Below are positions 20,960 to 31,329 of a DNA stretch of 64,000 bases, in pieces; within the stretch, counting starts at the first letter, position 1, and every line of letters starts with the position of its first letter. The translations under genes and the position numbers were made by a program. The DNA comes from Stentor coeruleus (lineage: Eukaryota; Ciliophora; Heterotrichea; Heterotrichida; Stentoridae): contig MPUH01000164.1 in assembly GCA_001970955.1 (NCBI GenBank), forward strand, positions 1-64,000, given 5' to 3'. The notes beneath the pieces are model-generated. The model did not search any database and had not been told where the DNA came from. It saw only the letters and a list, made by a program, of their open reading frames with translations.

Positions 20960-21536
20960 TTTTTATATGCTTCAACTTTCCAAAATTTTGTATTTGGAAA
21001 TTTTTGTATGATGTTAGTTAAAGCTATCGAAGGTAAAATTCCATTAGAATAAATCTTATAATTTCGTTAATCTATAGTAATCTCATCTATCTACTTTGAT
21101 GGAAAATATTTGATAATTTTAAATTTACTAAAGTAGTTCTAAGAACACCTAAGAGACTAATCAAGCAATACTAAGAAAAAATAATTAAAATATTCTTTCA
21201 TAAAATACTACATCAATTATCCCAATCAAATATCTATCTAAATTCTAACACATCATAAAAAAAACAACACTATACTCACTAAACTCACTAAACCCTAACC
21301 TCTAATCAATCATTTTTCCTACCCACCATATTTTATTATCAAATCACTTTAATCTAAAAATCAACAAAGCACATTCCCTCTCAAAGCCACTTTCTACCTC
21401 CAAATAAAACCCAAAACACCAATATCTTACAAATTCTCCTTTCTACTTAAATTCTAAACCAACCTTCAACACAAACTCCACAATCAAATCCTTTAACCTT
21501 TATTTTTCATATCTCTCCATATACGTATAATTTATA
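20960..21536. other. Convergent intergenic region
   Basis: 577 nt. From about 21,190 to 21,530 the + strand is C-rich and nearly G-free, the 3' flank signature of the - strand kinase gene. A single cccta run near 21,294 resembles half a telomere unit but is not repeated. Confidence 0.5.
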
Positions 21537-22565
21537 TTATTTTAATGCCCTACTAGGAATAGTCACAATTTTAGGTCCAGGATTCACACCTTGCTTCTGT
21601 GTGGGTCTAGGTCTTGGTTGCTTATATTCCTCTACATGTCTATCTTGACTCGCTTCAGTCTTTTTCTTTTCCTGTTCAGTTTGTTTAATCAAGCACCAAT
21701 CATACATATAGTCCAACGCCATGCCAAGTCTTCCAAACAAATCCTTAAAATTCCTTCTAAGCAAAGCATAATCAGGTCTATCTTCAAATCTCAACGCTTT
21801 TGAATAGTTGATATAATTAGCAAACTCAATAGGCAAATCGCTACATAACAATTCAACAGGAGTACTTGTTTTTTTATCTGTAATATTTTGATACTTTTCT
21901 TTTTTCGTATCTCCTTTAAGTCCTTGCCAAGGTAATAATCCTTTAAGCAAATAAATCATCACATAGCCCATACCTTCAAGATCATCTCTTCGGGATTGTT
22001 CAATTCCCAAATGCGTGAATATCGAAGCATATCTTGCTGTTCCAGTCAAGCTTTTCCCTTCACGGTAAGGAATATGTTGATTTGTCTTAGAATCTCTGTA
22101 CTTTTTCGATAGGCCGAAATCTATCACATACACCTGGTGAGCCTTTTGAGCCAAGCCAATGATGAAATTATCAGGCTTTATATCTCTATGTAAGAAGTTC
22201 TTTGAATGAACATACTCAATTCTCGCTATCATTTGATCTGCAAGCATGAGGACTGTTTTTAAGGACAAGCATGGCTTACAAAACTGCAAAAGGTCTTCAA
22301 GGGAAGGACCCAAAAGCTCCATGACCATAACGTTATAATCACCTTCTACACCATACCAGTGAATGTTTGGGATTCCTACACCTCCTTGGAGTGTTCTTAT
22401 AACACGAGATTCGTATAAGAGTTGAGGATGAGCTGATCGAACCTTTTCAAGCTTTACTGCTACTTCTTCGTTGTTTTGGATATTTACAGCCAAGTATATG
22501 TCACCGAATGAACCATGACCTATTTTCCTACCTAGTCTGTATTTTCCTCCAACCTTTAGGTCCAT
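21537..22565 (-). CDS. Casein kinase 1 family protein kinase
   Basis: 342 aa from ATG 22,563-22,565 ([16 protein letters not shown]), the start that fits CK1; an in-frame ATG ten codons upstream (22,595) is possible. Kinase features: glycine loop GHGSFGDIY, catalytic Lys in VAVKLEK, catalytic loop [12 protein letters not shown] in [12 protein letters not shown], and the CK1-specific [30 protein letters not shown] (split here: [16 protein letters not shown]). All catalytic residues are intact. After the kinase domain (ending near residue 300) is a short Lys/Gln/Pro-rich tail. CK1 phosphorylates acidic or primed Ser/Thr sites and acts in many signalling routes. The 5' flank is C-rich on the coding strand. 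Confidence 0.95.
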   Translation of the reverse strand: MDLKVGGKYRLGRKIGHGSFGDIYLAVNIQNNEEVAVKLEKVRSAHPQLLYESRVIRTLQGGVGIPNIHWYGVEGDYNVMVMELLGPSLEDLLQFCKPCLSLKTVLMLADQMIARIEYVHSKNFLHRDIKPDNFIIGLAQKAHQVYVIDFGLSKKYRDSKTNQHIPYREGKSLTGTARYASIFTHLGIEQSRRDDLEGMGYVMIYLLKGLLPWQGLKGDTKKEKYQNITDKKTSTPVELLCSDLPIEFANYINYSKALRFEDRPDYALLRRNFKDLFGRLGMALDYMYDWCLIKQTEQEKKKTEASQDRHVEEYKQPRPRPTQKQGVNPGPKIVTIPSRALK

Positions 22566-23352
22566 CTTATATATCTGAAAATTAAACACGTTCATGCGTG
22601 CTGTGTGATTTCGGGCTTTGGGTCGCCCGTTTCATGGAAACTTTTTAGAATTTGGTGGTTTAAAGTTGTGGTTTGAGGTAATTATTCTATATAAATGCTT
22701 TAAAAATATTTGTAAGGATAGATTTTTTAGGGTTTATTTGGATGAATGCTTGAGAATTAAGGAGGTTGAGTAAAGGAAATTTTGGTGGGTTTTTTGAAGG
22801 GGTTGGGAGGATGGGTTGGTTAGAGAAATGATGGTTTGTTGTTGGTTTAAAAGTTGTTTAGTGGATGTATTTGGAGTATGATGATGGGTAATGAGAATGT
22901 ATGGTTTTATTGTATAAGTTAAAATTAGTTTTATAGTGTGTATGATTATTGTATTATGCTTGAATATTGAGTTTAGGTGTGGAGTTGGAAATTCGATAGA
23001 AATATTGGAATTTTTAAAAAGCTGACGTAGGCTTTGATAAATAAAATACTTTTTTTTATGACTGGATTACATGTTTTACTTTTTTTGAAGTAAATATAGA
23101 TGTTTAGTATTTAAAACTGTTAGAAATTTGTTTTGCTACTAAGTATGATTATATAAATATTCTTGTATTTAGTTGGGAGGATGAATAAAAAACTATGGAA
23201 TGAATAATTGATAATGAGTTAAATATTTTTGGGTTTATACTTTTGAGTGTTATGTAAAGGAATTTTTTATTATTATGTAAGAATACCAGATTTTATGGTT
23301 ATTGTTTAGGTAGGAATAATTTGTGACTTTTTTAAAATATTTAATGTCATTA

Positions 23353-24041
23353 ATTATCATCATTACATGTAGAGCATAAGTAATTCACTACAAAATTCAT
23401 TGTAAATTAATATATTGTTTAATTGTTTAAAGTGTTAAGGTATCTAAAACTACATACATAGAAGCATGATATTCAAAAGTTATGCACTATATAATGTTTA
23501 TATATAATATTTAACTTATTTTATCATAATTTTATTTTTCTATTTGGCAGGGTGAATTAGTTAGCATCTTCATCATTAAAAAAAATTAGAATAATTAGCA
23601 TATCAAATATAAATACCTGAGCTGTTTTTCAAATCAGTTTAGTTTATAATCTTTTATTATAAATATATTANATTATCATCATTACATGTAGAGCATAAGT
23701 AATTCACTACAAAATTCATTGTAAATTAATATATTGTTTAATTGTTTAAAGTGTTAAGGTATCTAAAACTAAATAATAATAATTTAATTTCATAGACTAA
23801 GGATTTTAAAATATTACAAACTACATACATAGAAGCATGATATTCAAAAGTTATGCACTATATAATGTTTATATATAATATTTAACTTATTTTATCATAA
23901 TTTTATTTTTCTATTTGGCAGGGTGAATTAGTTAGCATCTTCATCATTAAAAAAAATTAGAATAATTAGCATATCAAATATAAATACCTGAGCTGTTTTT
24001 CAAATCAGTTTAGTTTATAATCTTTTATTATAAATATATTA
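23353..24041. repeat. Duplicated contig ends around an N, differing by a 52-nt segment
   Basis: Copy 1 is 23,353-23,670 (318 nt), copy 2 is 23,672-24,041 (370 nt). They align from end to end except that copy 2 holds 52 extra nt. This looks like two assembled versions of one locus placed side by side. Confidence 0.88.
23770..23821. other. 52-nt TA-bounded indel segment (candidate IES or allelic indel)
   Basis: Present in copy 2 and missing from copy 1 (junction at 23,451). Both edges are a TA dinucleotide, inside a 6-nt direct repeat AAACTA. The segment is almost pure A/T. TA-bounded short segments that are present in some copies are what internally eliminated sequences look like in ciliates; microhomology deletion is the alternative. 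Confidence 0.45.
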
Positions 24042-24306
24042 AAATCCTAAGCAAATTTTAACTTGCTAATTTTTAATGGAAGATTATTTTTAATAAAACT
24101 TAGGCTTTCTTTGTAAAACTCATTACACATTATGGACTAAATAAGCATATATTAATAATAATCAATCTAAACTTTATAGATATTATCCTATAAACATTTC
24201 TTATCTATTTAATCATCCTCATCTTTAAAGTTTACCATAAATTTTATGCTTAGTTAGTAATTGCAAACTATTTTTTATTAAGCGCAACTGTTATAATCCA
24301 GCTTAT

Positions 24307-26004
24307 ATGGAAATCATAAAGAAAACTCCGCATTCAAAACTTATAGGAATAAACCATACTAACCAAGCAATACTAAAATCATTTGATTCAGAGTTAACTA
24401 TACCCTTATCTTACTTGCATGATAAAACTGGTCTCTCAATAAAAGAAACTCATCTAAGTATTTTCATTGGCAAAACATTTACTTTTAATGAAGAGACAAA
24501 TACATATAACGCCGATATTTATTATTCTCCTTTAGTTGATCTTTATAAATACAATCATGCTTATAGTTCACGAGTGTGTTATAAGGATACAAAATTTCCA
24601 CAGAATCCAGACTTTAGTAAATGTTATGTTTCGAATATGCATTTTTGTACAAAAGAGACTGCTATTTTGCTTGGACATTTAGAGTCAGCCCTTAGGAATG
24701 GATTTTCAGATAATATTCTTAAAAAAATAGCCCCTGAAGAAAAAATTTCACTAAGAAATAATTTAAAAAACATCTATGATTTTTTACTCCCTGAGAATAG
24801 TGATGAAAAAATTGCTAAATCAAATCTTCTTACGCAATATATTCAATATGACTTAGAAAACCCTGGATCTGTACAAAACCTTGCCGACGACTACTCAATT
24901 GGTATTACAATCATATCTTTTAATACCCAAACAAAATATACCAAGTTTACCATTTTGCCTTCAAAGCCCGAAAATACTTCAATTCCAGTTATAAAACTTA
25001 TTAAATACAATAATTCAGTTTGTGTTCTTTATTCATATAATGAAAATGTTGCAGATGGCTATGATGAGCAAGGAAATCTAATAAAAACATATAATCCTCA
25101 AGGTTGTTCAGACTCTTTTTATACCCTAGAAAATATAAAAACTAATTCTAAATACACAACACCTTACGATAGTCTAAATATCCTTAGTTGTATCGTAAGA
25201 GATTTGTGTTTATTTACAAGAGATGAACTAAATCTTATTATGAAAATAGATGAGGCTATAGTAAAGCTTCAGCCAAAAGGTCCATCCTTAGGGAGTTTCA
25301 TGAAAAATCTTTTAGAAGCTAGAGAACTTTTAAGTAAAAAACATCAAAAACCAATGATGAAATATTTAAGTCCTACACCAAATCAAGAGAAAAAAAACTT
25401 AGTAAATAGCAAGAGTTTTTATATAACAAGAAAAAATTCTTTATTATCTCCACTTATATCGAAATCCCCTGATGCTGATGCTAATTTGCTGAATCTTTCT
25501 CAGAACTCGATATCACCTTTAAAAGCTGTTCCAAGTAAAATAACAGTAAACCCTAGCTTAAGTCCCCCAAGAAATTTAAAGACTATGAATACTGTAAATT
25601 ATTCAACAAATACTGGAAACCCATGTTTTAATTCTCAGAATAAAAGTCAAAGTAAAAATAAGAATAAAGTTAAAAGAAGGAAACTGAAAAAATGCACAAA
25701 CTGTAAAAGGATTAGAAAAACTGCAGGGCTACATGGTGAATGTAATTTATGTCAGAAGTGTATTTTTCAAACTTTCGATAGCAATATAGCTAAATGTGTT
25801 GGATGTGGCGAAAAAATTGAACAATTAAGAGCAAGGTTTATATCTAGATATCAATTTACATGCGAAATATGCTTTAAAACAACAAGAATGCCGATTATTC
25901 TTCAATGTGGATGCTTAGTTTGTGGCAATCCTTGCAATGTTGTAGGTCACACATGCCCATCATTGCATTCAACTGTAAAGCATTTACTTTTAGATAAAAA
26001 TTAA
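24307..26004 (+). CDS. Unrecognised protein with a C-terminal Cys-rich zinc-binding region
   Basis: 565 aa. The first 330 residues look globular. A stretch around 190-250 (YSIGITIISFN..., VIKLIKYNNSVCVLYSY) resembles the last strands of an OTU-type deubiquitinase fold, but I see no convincing catalytic Cys/His, so this is weak. Residues 340-450 are Ser/Asn/Pro-rich linker. Residues 455-565 have many paired cysteines: CTNCKR, CNLCQKC, CVGC, CEICFKTT, CGCLVCGNPC and GHTCPS, suggesting two or three zinc-binding modules, the last of RING type. A role in ubiquitin handling is a plausible inference only. Start is ATG 24307. Confidence 0.75.
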   Translation: MEIIKKTPHSKLIGINHTNQAILKSFDSELTIPLSYLHDKTGLSIKETHLSIFIGKTFTFNEETNTYNADIYYSPLVDLYKYNHAYSSRVCYKDTKFPQNPDFSKCYVSNMHFCTKETAILLGHLESALRNGFSDNILKKIAPEEKISLRNNLKNIYDFLLPENSDEKIAKSNLLTQYIQYDLENPGSVQNLADDYSIGITIISFNTQTKYTKFTILPSKPENTSIPVIKLIKYNNSVCVLYSYNENVADGYDEQGNLIKTYNPQGCSDSFYTLENIKTNSKYTTPYDSLNILSCIVRDLCLFTRDELNLIMKIDEAIVKLQPKGPSLGSFMKNLLEARELLSKKHQKPMMKYLSPTPNQEKKNLVNSKSFYITRKNSLLSPLISKSPDADANLLNLSQNSISPLKAVPSKITVNPSLSPPRNLKTMNTVNYSTNTGNPCFNSQNKSQSKNKNKVKRRKLKKCTNCKRIRKTAGLHGECNLCQKCIFQTFDSNIAKCVGCGEKIEQLRARFISRYQFTCEICFKTTRMPIILQCGCLVCGNPCNVVGHTCPSLHSTVKHLLLDKN

Positions 26005-26226
26005 TTCAAAAAACTTATTATTATATGTATAATAAAAAATAACTCGAGAATAAAATAATCATTATCACTGATAACATAGGAGAAGAAACAATTATTTCAT
26101 GGAACTTAAACAAGAAAACCTAAAAATTTTATTATCAACTATTTGGTTAGCAACATCAAAAAAAAAATATTATCAAAGAGCATCATGCAATACATAAAAA
26201 GTTGATAAGTTTGAGTAAATTAGCAA

Positions 26227-27159
26227 TTAATTACGACTAATAACTCCTGTATGCTTAGCAGAGCAGAACTCGCATTGATTTGGTAGTTTTCTATAATCTT
26301 GTTCTTTTTCACAGAACATACACACCATCCGATTAGCATAAGTCCAGGAATGAGATTCTTTTTTATCATGGCATTTATTGCAGCAATAATACTGATAACA
26401 GCATGGAGGTACCATCCAATATGTTATATTGGTAAAATGATCACAATTAAATGGTACTGAAGTCGTCATATTCCTAACCCGTCCATAATGTCTTATCAAA
26501 CTCAATAACTTATCACTATCCTCAACAAATTTAAGCTTTAAACTCTGATCTGGGACATCAGGCACATATGCTGGTAATTCATAGACTACATTTTGTGAAT
26601 TCTCATTTAATTCATCTATTTTCTCTTCAATACGTTGTTTAATATCTACCATTTCTCCAAGTATCATAGAATACCTTTCGACATTCTCATCAACTAAAGA
26701 ATTTACTTCATTTTTTAATGCATTTTGCCTTTCTTTTACAGCATAGATAATTTTCCCAAATGCAGCATCAATTTCCCCATTGATATCTTTTTTTATCATC
26801 TCGACTTCTTTTATTCGTTCTTCTAGTTTTTCGGTACTAGAGTCAATCATTTCAAGTTTTTCATTAGCTTCTTGGCTTATGATATCTGCCCGTTCAGTTG
26901 GAGTTAGAGCTAGGAATTTGAGTTTATTGTTCATAGCAGAAACATGTTCGATGAGTTCTAGGATTGTGTAGCTTGAGGATATTTGATTTAAAGGTCTTGG
27001 ATCTAACTTTCGGTCTAATGGGCACATAATGCTTTTTCGGTTTTCTATAAGATCTAATGTGCAAGTTTTACAGATTGAGTGTCCACATATAAGGACTAAA
27101 GGTAGTCGGTTGCTGCGATTAAAAGTCTCAGTACAAACAGGACAGTCAATAAATTCCAT
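26227..27159 (-). CDS. RING finger - coiled coil - CHY zinc-finger protein
   Basis: 310 aa. N-terminal C3HC4 RING: CPVCTETFN (residues 7-15), CGHSICKTC, CPLDRK. Then a helical region of about 150 residues. The C-terminal 75 residues fit a CHY zinc finger: CDHFTNITYWMVPPCC, CNKCHDKKESH, CMFCEKEQ, CEFCSAKH, with the characteristic CHD-x-x-x-H and C-x2-C...Q pattern. CHY plus RING is the Pirh2/RCHY1 E3 ligase combination, but there the CHY finger comes first and RING last. Here the order is reversed and no CTCHY domain is seen. E3 ligase activity is likely from the RING; substrate unknown. Confidence 0.87.
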   Translation of the reverse strand: MEFIDCPVCTETFNRSNRLPLVLICGHSICKTCTLDLIENRKSIMCPLDRKLDPRPLNQISSSYTILELIEHVSAMNNKLKFLALTPTERADIISQEANEKLEMIDSSTEKLEERIKEVEMIKKDINGEIDAAFGKIIYAVKERQNALKNEVNSLVDENVERYSMILGEMVDIKQRIEEKIDELNENSQNVVYELPAYVPDVPDQSLKLKFVEDSDKLLSLIRHYGRVRNMTTSVPFNCDHFTNITYWMVPPCCYQYYCCNKCHDKKESHSWTYANRMVCMFCEKEQDYRKLPNQCEFCSAKHTGVISRN

Positions 27160-27498
27160 TTATTATCCAAAAATATAAAATTTAGTAGAATTATTGACCC
27201 TGCTGACTTAAAGTTTTGCAATAGGCGAAATTTTATTTTTTACAACCTCGAATTTAAATATATATTCTTCAATAATCCTAATTCATCTATTATGCAGTTA
27301 AATTATATATCTTTCTCTATCACAAAATTATAATGTAACCTTAACCTACAATATTATCAAATAAACTACAAATAACTCATATTTTAATCACAACACAATT
27401 AAATTTATAAAACATTAACCCAATTATAAATCAACAATATCAATACCCAAAAAACTATAAAATTACAATAATTATATAAGAAAATAAATCTATTATAA
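27160..27498. other. Divergent intergenic region
   Basis: 339 nt, AT-rich, C-rich and G-poor on the right half (5' flank of the + gene at 27499). No motif named. Confidence 0.5.
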
Positions 27499-28326
27499 AT
27501 GGATATAGCATCATCAATATGCTTAAACATTATAGCATTCTTTTGTGGATTGACAACTCAAAGGTGTAAAAAAAATAACACCCTGCTACCAATAGTAATC
27601 TTATGTACTCTTGGTTTTGCCCAAGGTTATATTTTCAAGCATTTCACAACTACCAAAAAAATAACATATATTCTATCAGCATGCTTATTAATTTCTAATA
27701 TCCTTGGTAGAAACCTTGAAATGATAGGGCTTACTGGGGGTATAGCATCAGGTAAAAGTACTGTAATAAATACCATCAAAGAAAATTTCAAAAATATTGG
27801 GATAATAGACTGTGATGCTATAGCAAAAGAAGTTGTAACTCCAGATAAAAGGGCATATAGAGCTATAGTAAAAGCATTTGGTAAAGATATTTTAGCACCT
27901 TCAGGAGAACTCAATAGAGATAAACTTGCAAACTTAATATTTTCAGATAAAAATGCAAGGACTAAGCTTAATAGGATTATACAACCGTATATATTTTTTG
28001 AGATAATTAAAAGAGTTCTTGGATTTAGAATTAAAGGTGTATCTAATGTTGTACTTGATGCACCTTTGTTGTTTGAGTCTAAAATATTAACCTATTTTTG
28101 CTGTCCTATTATTACTGTTTATGTGAAAAATAATGATCTTTGGCTTGAAAGGTTGTGCAAAAGAGATTCTATTAATGTTCAGAAAGCTCAAGAAAGAATT
28201 GCATGTCAAATGCCTATTGAGCAGAAAATACAAAAAAGTGATATAGTTGTTGATAACTCTGGGACTTTGTCACAATTAGAAGCAAAGCTAATTACTGTAT
28301 TTGGGAAAATTACGAATAGCAAATAA
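27499..28326 (+). CDS. Dephospho-CoA kinase with an N-terminal membrane segment
   Basis: 275 aa. Residues 75-270 are a complete dephospho-CoA kinase (CoaE/DCAKD): P-loop MIGLTGGIASGKST, IDCDAIAKEVV, LANLIFSD, the VVLDAPLLFE motif, and DIVVDNSGTL near the end. The enzyme phosphorylates the ribose 3' OH of dephospho-CoA, the last step of CoA synthesis. Residues 1-70 are hydrophobic, with likely TM helices near 28-46 (LLPIVILCTLGFAQGYIF) and 55-70, a layout consistent with anchoring to an organelle membrane; animal DCAKD starts at the P-loop. Initiation at Met75 would give a soluble form. An acyl carrier protein gene lies about 1 kb downstream. Confidence 0.92.
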   Translation: MDIASSICLNIIAFFCGLTTQRCKKNNTLLPIVILCTLGFAQGYIFKHFTTTKKITYILSACLLISNILGRNLEMIGLTGGIASGKSTVINTIKENFKNIGIIDCDAIAKEVVTPDKRAYRAIVKAFGKDILAPSGELNRDKLANLIFSDKNARTKLNRIIQPYIFFEIIKRVLGFRIKGVSNVVLDAPLLFESKILTYFCCPIITVYVKNNDLWLERLCKRDSINVQKAQERIACQMPIEQKIQKSDIVVDNSGTLSQLEAKLITVFGKITNSK

Positions 28327-28449
28327 GCTAATAATGAGAAGTAGTTAGAATAGCTGATGTTTATATTGATATTTTGATAANCGAATAGCAAATAAGCTAA
28401 TAATGAGAAGTAGTTAGAATAGCTGATGTTTATATTGATATTTTGGTAT
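28313..28449. repeat. Duplicated contig ends around an N
   Basis: 28,313-28,380 and 28,382-28,449 are the same sequence (exact for 64 nt, with mismatches in the last four) separated by N at 28,381. Assembly overlap spanning the stop codon and 3' flank of the kinase gene. Confidence 0.9.
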
Positions 28450-28520
28450 TTATTAAATCAAGATTGGTTATGTTTTAAATATAATATTTTATTCTAGGCT
28501 ATTAAATTGCTTATATAGCA

Positions 28521-29039
28521 TTAAAAATATAAGTCCGTGTAATGTTGGTATCTTGTGCGTATGTATCCCCAAAGAGTCTGAATAATGATAGATAAGAGAT
28601 ATAAAGTTATAAGAGCTGAAAACACTACTGATACAATGATAAGAGCTATAAAACCTGCAGGACTTACATAAGGATAGTAATCAACACAGTTATCTTGCTC
28701 AGAATTGCAGCATCCTAAAAACCAACTATAATACCCTATTGCTACAAAAGTCCAAGTCAAATATACCGGACCCATTAAATATAAGAAGCATAAAAGTAGC
28801 TTATAAAACTCTGGTATTATAAGTACTATCATTAAAAAACCTAAAGATGCCAGCCAAATAATATTTTGTGAAAGCAACCATAGCTCAAGAGTAAATATCT
28901 CATAACAAGCTGTATCTTCTTGAATATCATCTAATGAATACCAATTCGAAAGATATAAATAGATTTGATAACCATAGTATGCCATGGCAAGTAGAGTAAT
29001 TACTCCACCAAATATTCGAAGCCTTTTGTTTGAATCCAT
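28521..29039 (-). CDS. Four-TM membrane protein, unrecognised
   Basis: 172 aa with about four TM helices: near 9-29, 52-74, 80-105 and 127-152. The loop between helices 3 and 4 has a CC pair and further Cys (GCCNSEQDNC), which could form disulfides if lumenal or extracellular. Topology resembles tetraspanin-like or claudin-like proteins, but the diagnostic motifs are not clear, so no family is assigned. Start at ATG 29,037-29,039. Confidence 0.75.
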   Translation of the reverse strand: MDSNKRLRIFGGVITLLAMAYYGYQIYLYLSNWYSLDDIQEDTACYEIFTLELWLLSQNIIWLASLGFLMIVLIIPEFYKLLLCFLYLMGPVYLTWTFVAIGYYSWFLGCCNSEQDNCVDYYPYVSPAGFIALIIVSVVFSALITLYLLSIIIQTLWGYIRTRYQHYTDLYF

Positions 29040-29371
29040 ACTGTTTTATAAAAACGGTATTAGTATTTCGACAATCATAGGCTAAGATAATAGATTGATG
29101 CAAAGGATTTATTATAAACTTTCTCTGATAAAAAAAATCATTTAATTTCTTAAAGTCAGTACTAACTTTTACTTAGGAAAAAGCATTTAGCCTATTTTAT
29201 AGCTTTAAATAGTTTGCTATATTTATTAGTTTTAAATCATAAGGAATACTTAATCCTAGCATCTTTTCTTTTTTTTTAGAACTTTTTCCTCTATTAAACA
29301 AAAAATCAAATTGCCACACAACAGTATAAAGTACACACAAAATTAGAAAATAAATTTATATCCGATAAAAA
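29040..29371. other. Intergenic region between two - strand genes
   Basis: 332 nt AT-rich; a T run at about 29,270. Nothing recognised. Confidence 0.5.
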
Positions 29372-29653
29372 TTAGATAAGAAATTTGTTATTTAAATGCT
29401 TTGAAAAAACTTTAATTGCTTCTTCACATGTTTCAGTGTTAACAACTTCATCATCAAGTAAATCTACTTGTAAAGATTCTTCAATATCAACAAGTAACTC
29501 AATGATATCTAAAGAATTTAAGCCAATATCTTTAAATCTTGACTGATCACTTAGTTTAGCATATGAAACTTTTGAATTCTTTGCTAATTGATCATAAAGG
29601 CAGGCACGGACTCTTTCTTCTGATGAGAATTTCCGCAGCAGCCTAAAAATCAT
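29372..29653 (-). CDS. Acyl carrier protein (mitochondrial type)
   Basis: 93 aa. The phosphopantetheine site is in FKDIGLNSLDIIELLVDIEE; the Ser of NSLD is the attachment residue (DSLD in most ACPs). The C-terminal helix pair (VNTETCEEAIKVFSKHL) fits the fold. The N-terminus MIFRLLRKFSSEERV is short, basic and hydrophobic, compatible with a mitochondrial presequence. The mitochondrial ACP serves type II fatty acid and lipoate synthesis and is a subunit of respiratory complex I. It needs CoA as 4'-phosphopantetheine donor; the dephospho-CoA kinase gene nearby is a suggestive but possibly chance neighbour. Confidence 0.9.
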   Translation of the reverse strand: MIFRLLRKFSSEERVRACLYDQLAKNSKVSYAKLSDQSRFKDIGLNSLDIIELLVDIEESLQVDLLDDEVVNTETCEEAIKVFSKHLNNKFLI

Positions 29654-29835
29654 TTTATAATCTTAAATATGCAAACATATAATAGTCAAAATAAAAGTAT
29701 AAAGAATAAAAAATTACTTACCTATGAACTAAATATAAACTTTACAAAATTTATAACTTTTCTTCAAGAGTTTAAATACTTAGTTTTATAGTTTTGATAT
29801 TTAATTACTAGGTTTAGATTAATAATTAGGTAATA

Positions 29836-30594
29836 ATGGATAACTTATATGAAATACTCATCCTTGAAGAGCCTGTACGATGTGATAGAGATAAAGGACA
29901 TCTAAGTAAATTTGAAGAGGCAACTCCAAAAAACGAAAAACTATCTAACCAAGATTTACCTAGTTTTACCTGTGTTAAATATACAGACTCAAATAAATCT
30001 CCTGAAGGCTCAAGGACTAATGGAGATAAACAGAGACTGCGTCAGTATGTGCAATCTCGTACCGAAATGCTTACAATCGATAACAACCCGATAAATATTA
30101 AGAAAAACAGTGAAATTCGAGAAAACGAGAGATCTGGCATATCCAAGGTTCCATTTTTACCGCTTCTTAGCATAAGAACAAATGCAATTGAAGAAATATA
30201 TAAAGAAATAAAAGAAATAAAACAAAACATAACCGAACTTGAAGAGATAAACAATGTTAATCTTCATTGCATAAAAATAGGCAAAGTAAAAATTCAAGAC
30301 TTGGAAGATCGACATTCAGCTCTGCGCAAAAAAGCAGGTCTAGGCTGTACGTATGAAGAAAGAAAAGAAGAACTTATAGGAAAACTAAAACAAGTTCAAA
30401 AAACCTGGAAAAAAAGTTCAAAGAAACTAAAGACCAGAATACAAGAACTTGAAGAGGAAGCAAAAGAACTGTCGTCTAAAGCAGATGCTTTAAAAAATAA
30501 AATTTTTCGTAAAGGAGAACAGCAAAAAATATTGAAAAAAGATTTGAACGACAGTGGGACTAGAAGTTTATATAATTTTTTATGTGAAAAGTGA
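29836..30594 (+). CDS. Coiled-coil protein, unrecognised
   Basis: 252 aa. Residues 1-115 are polar and probably disordered. Residues about 120-235 are heptad-rich coiled coil (NAIEEIYKEIKEIKQNITEL..., KTRIQELEEEAKELSSKA). No known domain, TM or signal. A structural or scaffolding role is a guess. Ends with TGA, one of the stops showing that TGA is a true stop here. Confidence 0.75.
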   Translation: MDNLYEILILEEPVRCDRDKGHLSKFEEATPKNEKLSNQDLPSFTCVKYTDSNKSPEGSRTNGDKQRLRQYVQSRTEMLTIDNNPINIKKNSEIRENERSGISKVPFLPLLSIRTNAIEEIYKEIKEIKQNITELEEINNVNLHCIKIGKVKIQDLEDRHSALRKKAGLGCTYEERKEELIGKLKQVQKTWKKSSKKLKTRIQELEEEAKELSSKADALKNKIFRKGEQQKILKKDLNDSGTRSLYNFLCEK

Positions 30595-31329
30595 TATTTT
30601 GAAGTTGTGTGGATAATATTTTTCGAAATTTTGGTGTTTAAGGGAGTTTAAATAGAGTGAATTAATTATATGATAGTTTATTTACTAAGGAAAGTTGGAT
30701 GTTGCTTTTAATACTATTTTTTTATATTTGGAAGTTGGCATAAAATTTGTTATGTAAATTGATTTTAAAATCAGAAATATGATAAACATTCACTATAAAA
30801 GTGCTGAATTTTAAAAGTGCATTGTTTATTGTATGCTGGTTAATATTGAAAATATAATAAAATCAGTTTAAGAATTGGGTAAGGAGCTATGCCTTCATTG
30901 TTATAATTGTATTTTTATACAAATATTTATTTATATCAAGGAGTAATAAATCTAAGTATTTGCCTAGCCTCTATATATAAAACATACTAACCAAAGAGCC
31001 TAATATTTTTTATTGCATAAACAATATTTCTATAGTATACCAATACAAACATAGCATCATTTTAATCATAAATATAATTTTCAAATAAAACTTAAATACA
31101 CTTTTAAAATACTTATATGTCCTATTTACTCATATGCTGACTAAATTGTCTCAAAACATTTTTGCAATTTTAAAATCGTTTTATATTTTCTAGACAACCA
31201 AATATATAAAAAATTTAAAATTGTATTTCTTTTCAGTGAGGAACATAAAAATTTGACAAAAAATTTCGCGAACTAATCAAAATACAAGCATTCAAATATC
31301 ACAAAATTAATATATTTTTAGGTAATATA
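30595..31329. other. Intergenic region
   Basis: 735 nt, G-richer on the left, C-richer from about 30,960 to 31,100. No gene or repeat recognised. Confidence 0.5.

Larger units (their letters stand above)
22566..24306. other. Long divergent intergenic region (1.7 kb) with assembly duplication
   Basis: The left 350 nt are G-rich, C-poor (5' flank of the kinase). The right part contains two overlapping copies of about 320-370 nt around the N at 23,671. No gene recognised on either strand. Confidence 0.55.

Noticed and set aside
21290-21302. Telomere-like ccctaac
   Set aside because: Single occurrence in a C-rich flank; no tandem repeat, so not a telomere.
22566-22595. Possible 15-nt intron GTGTTTAATTTTCAG at the 5' end of the casein kinase gene
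   Set aside because: It has the right length and GT/AG ends but lacks A at positions 3 and 10, which all six supported introns share, and no broken frame requires it.
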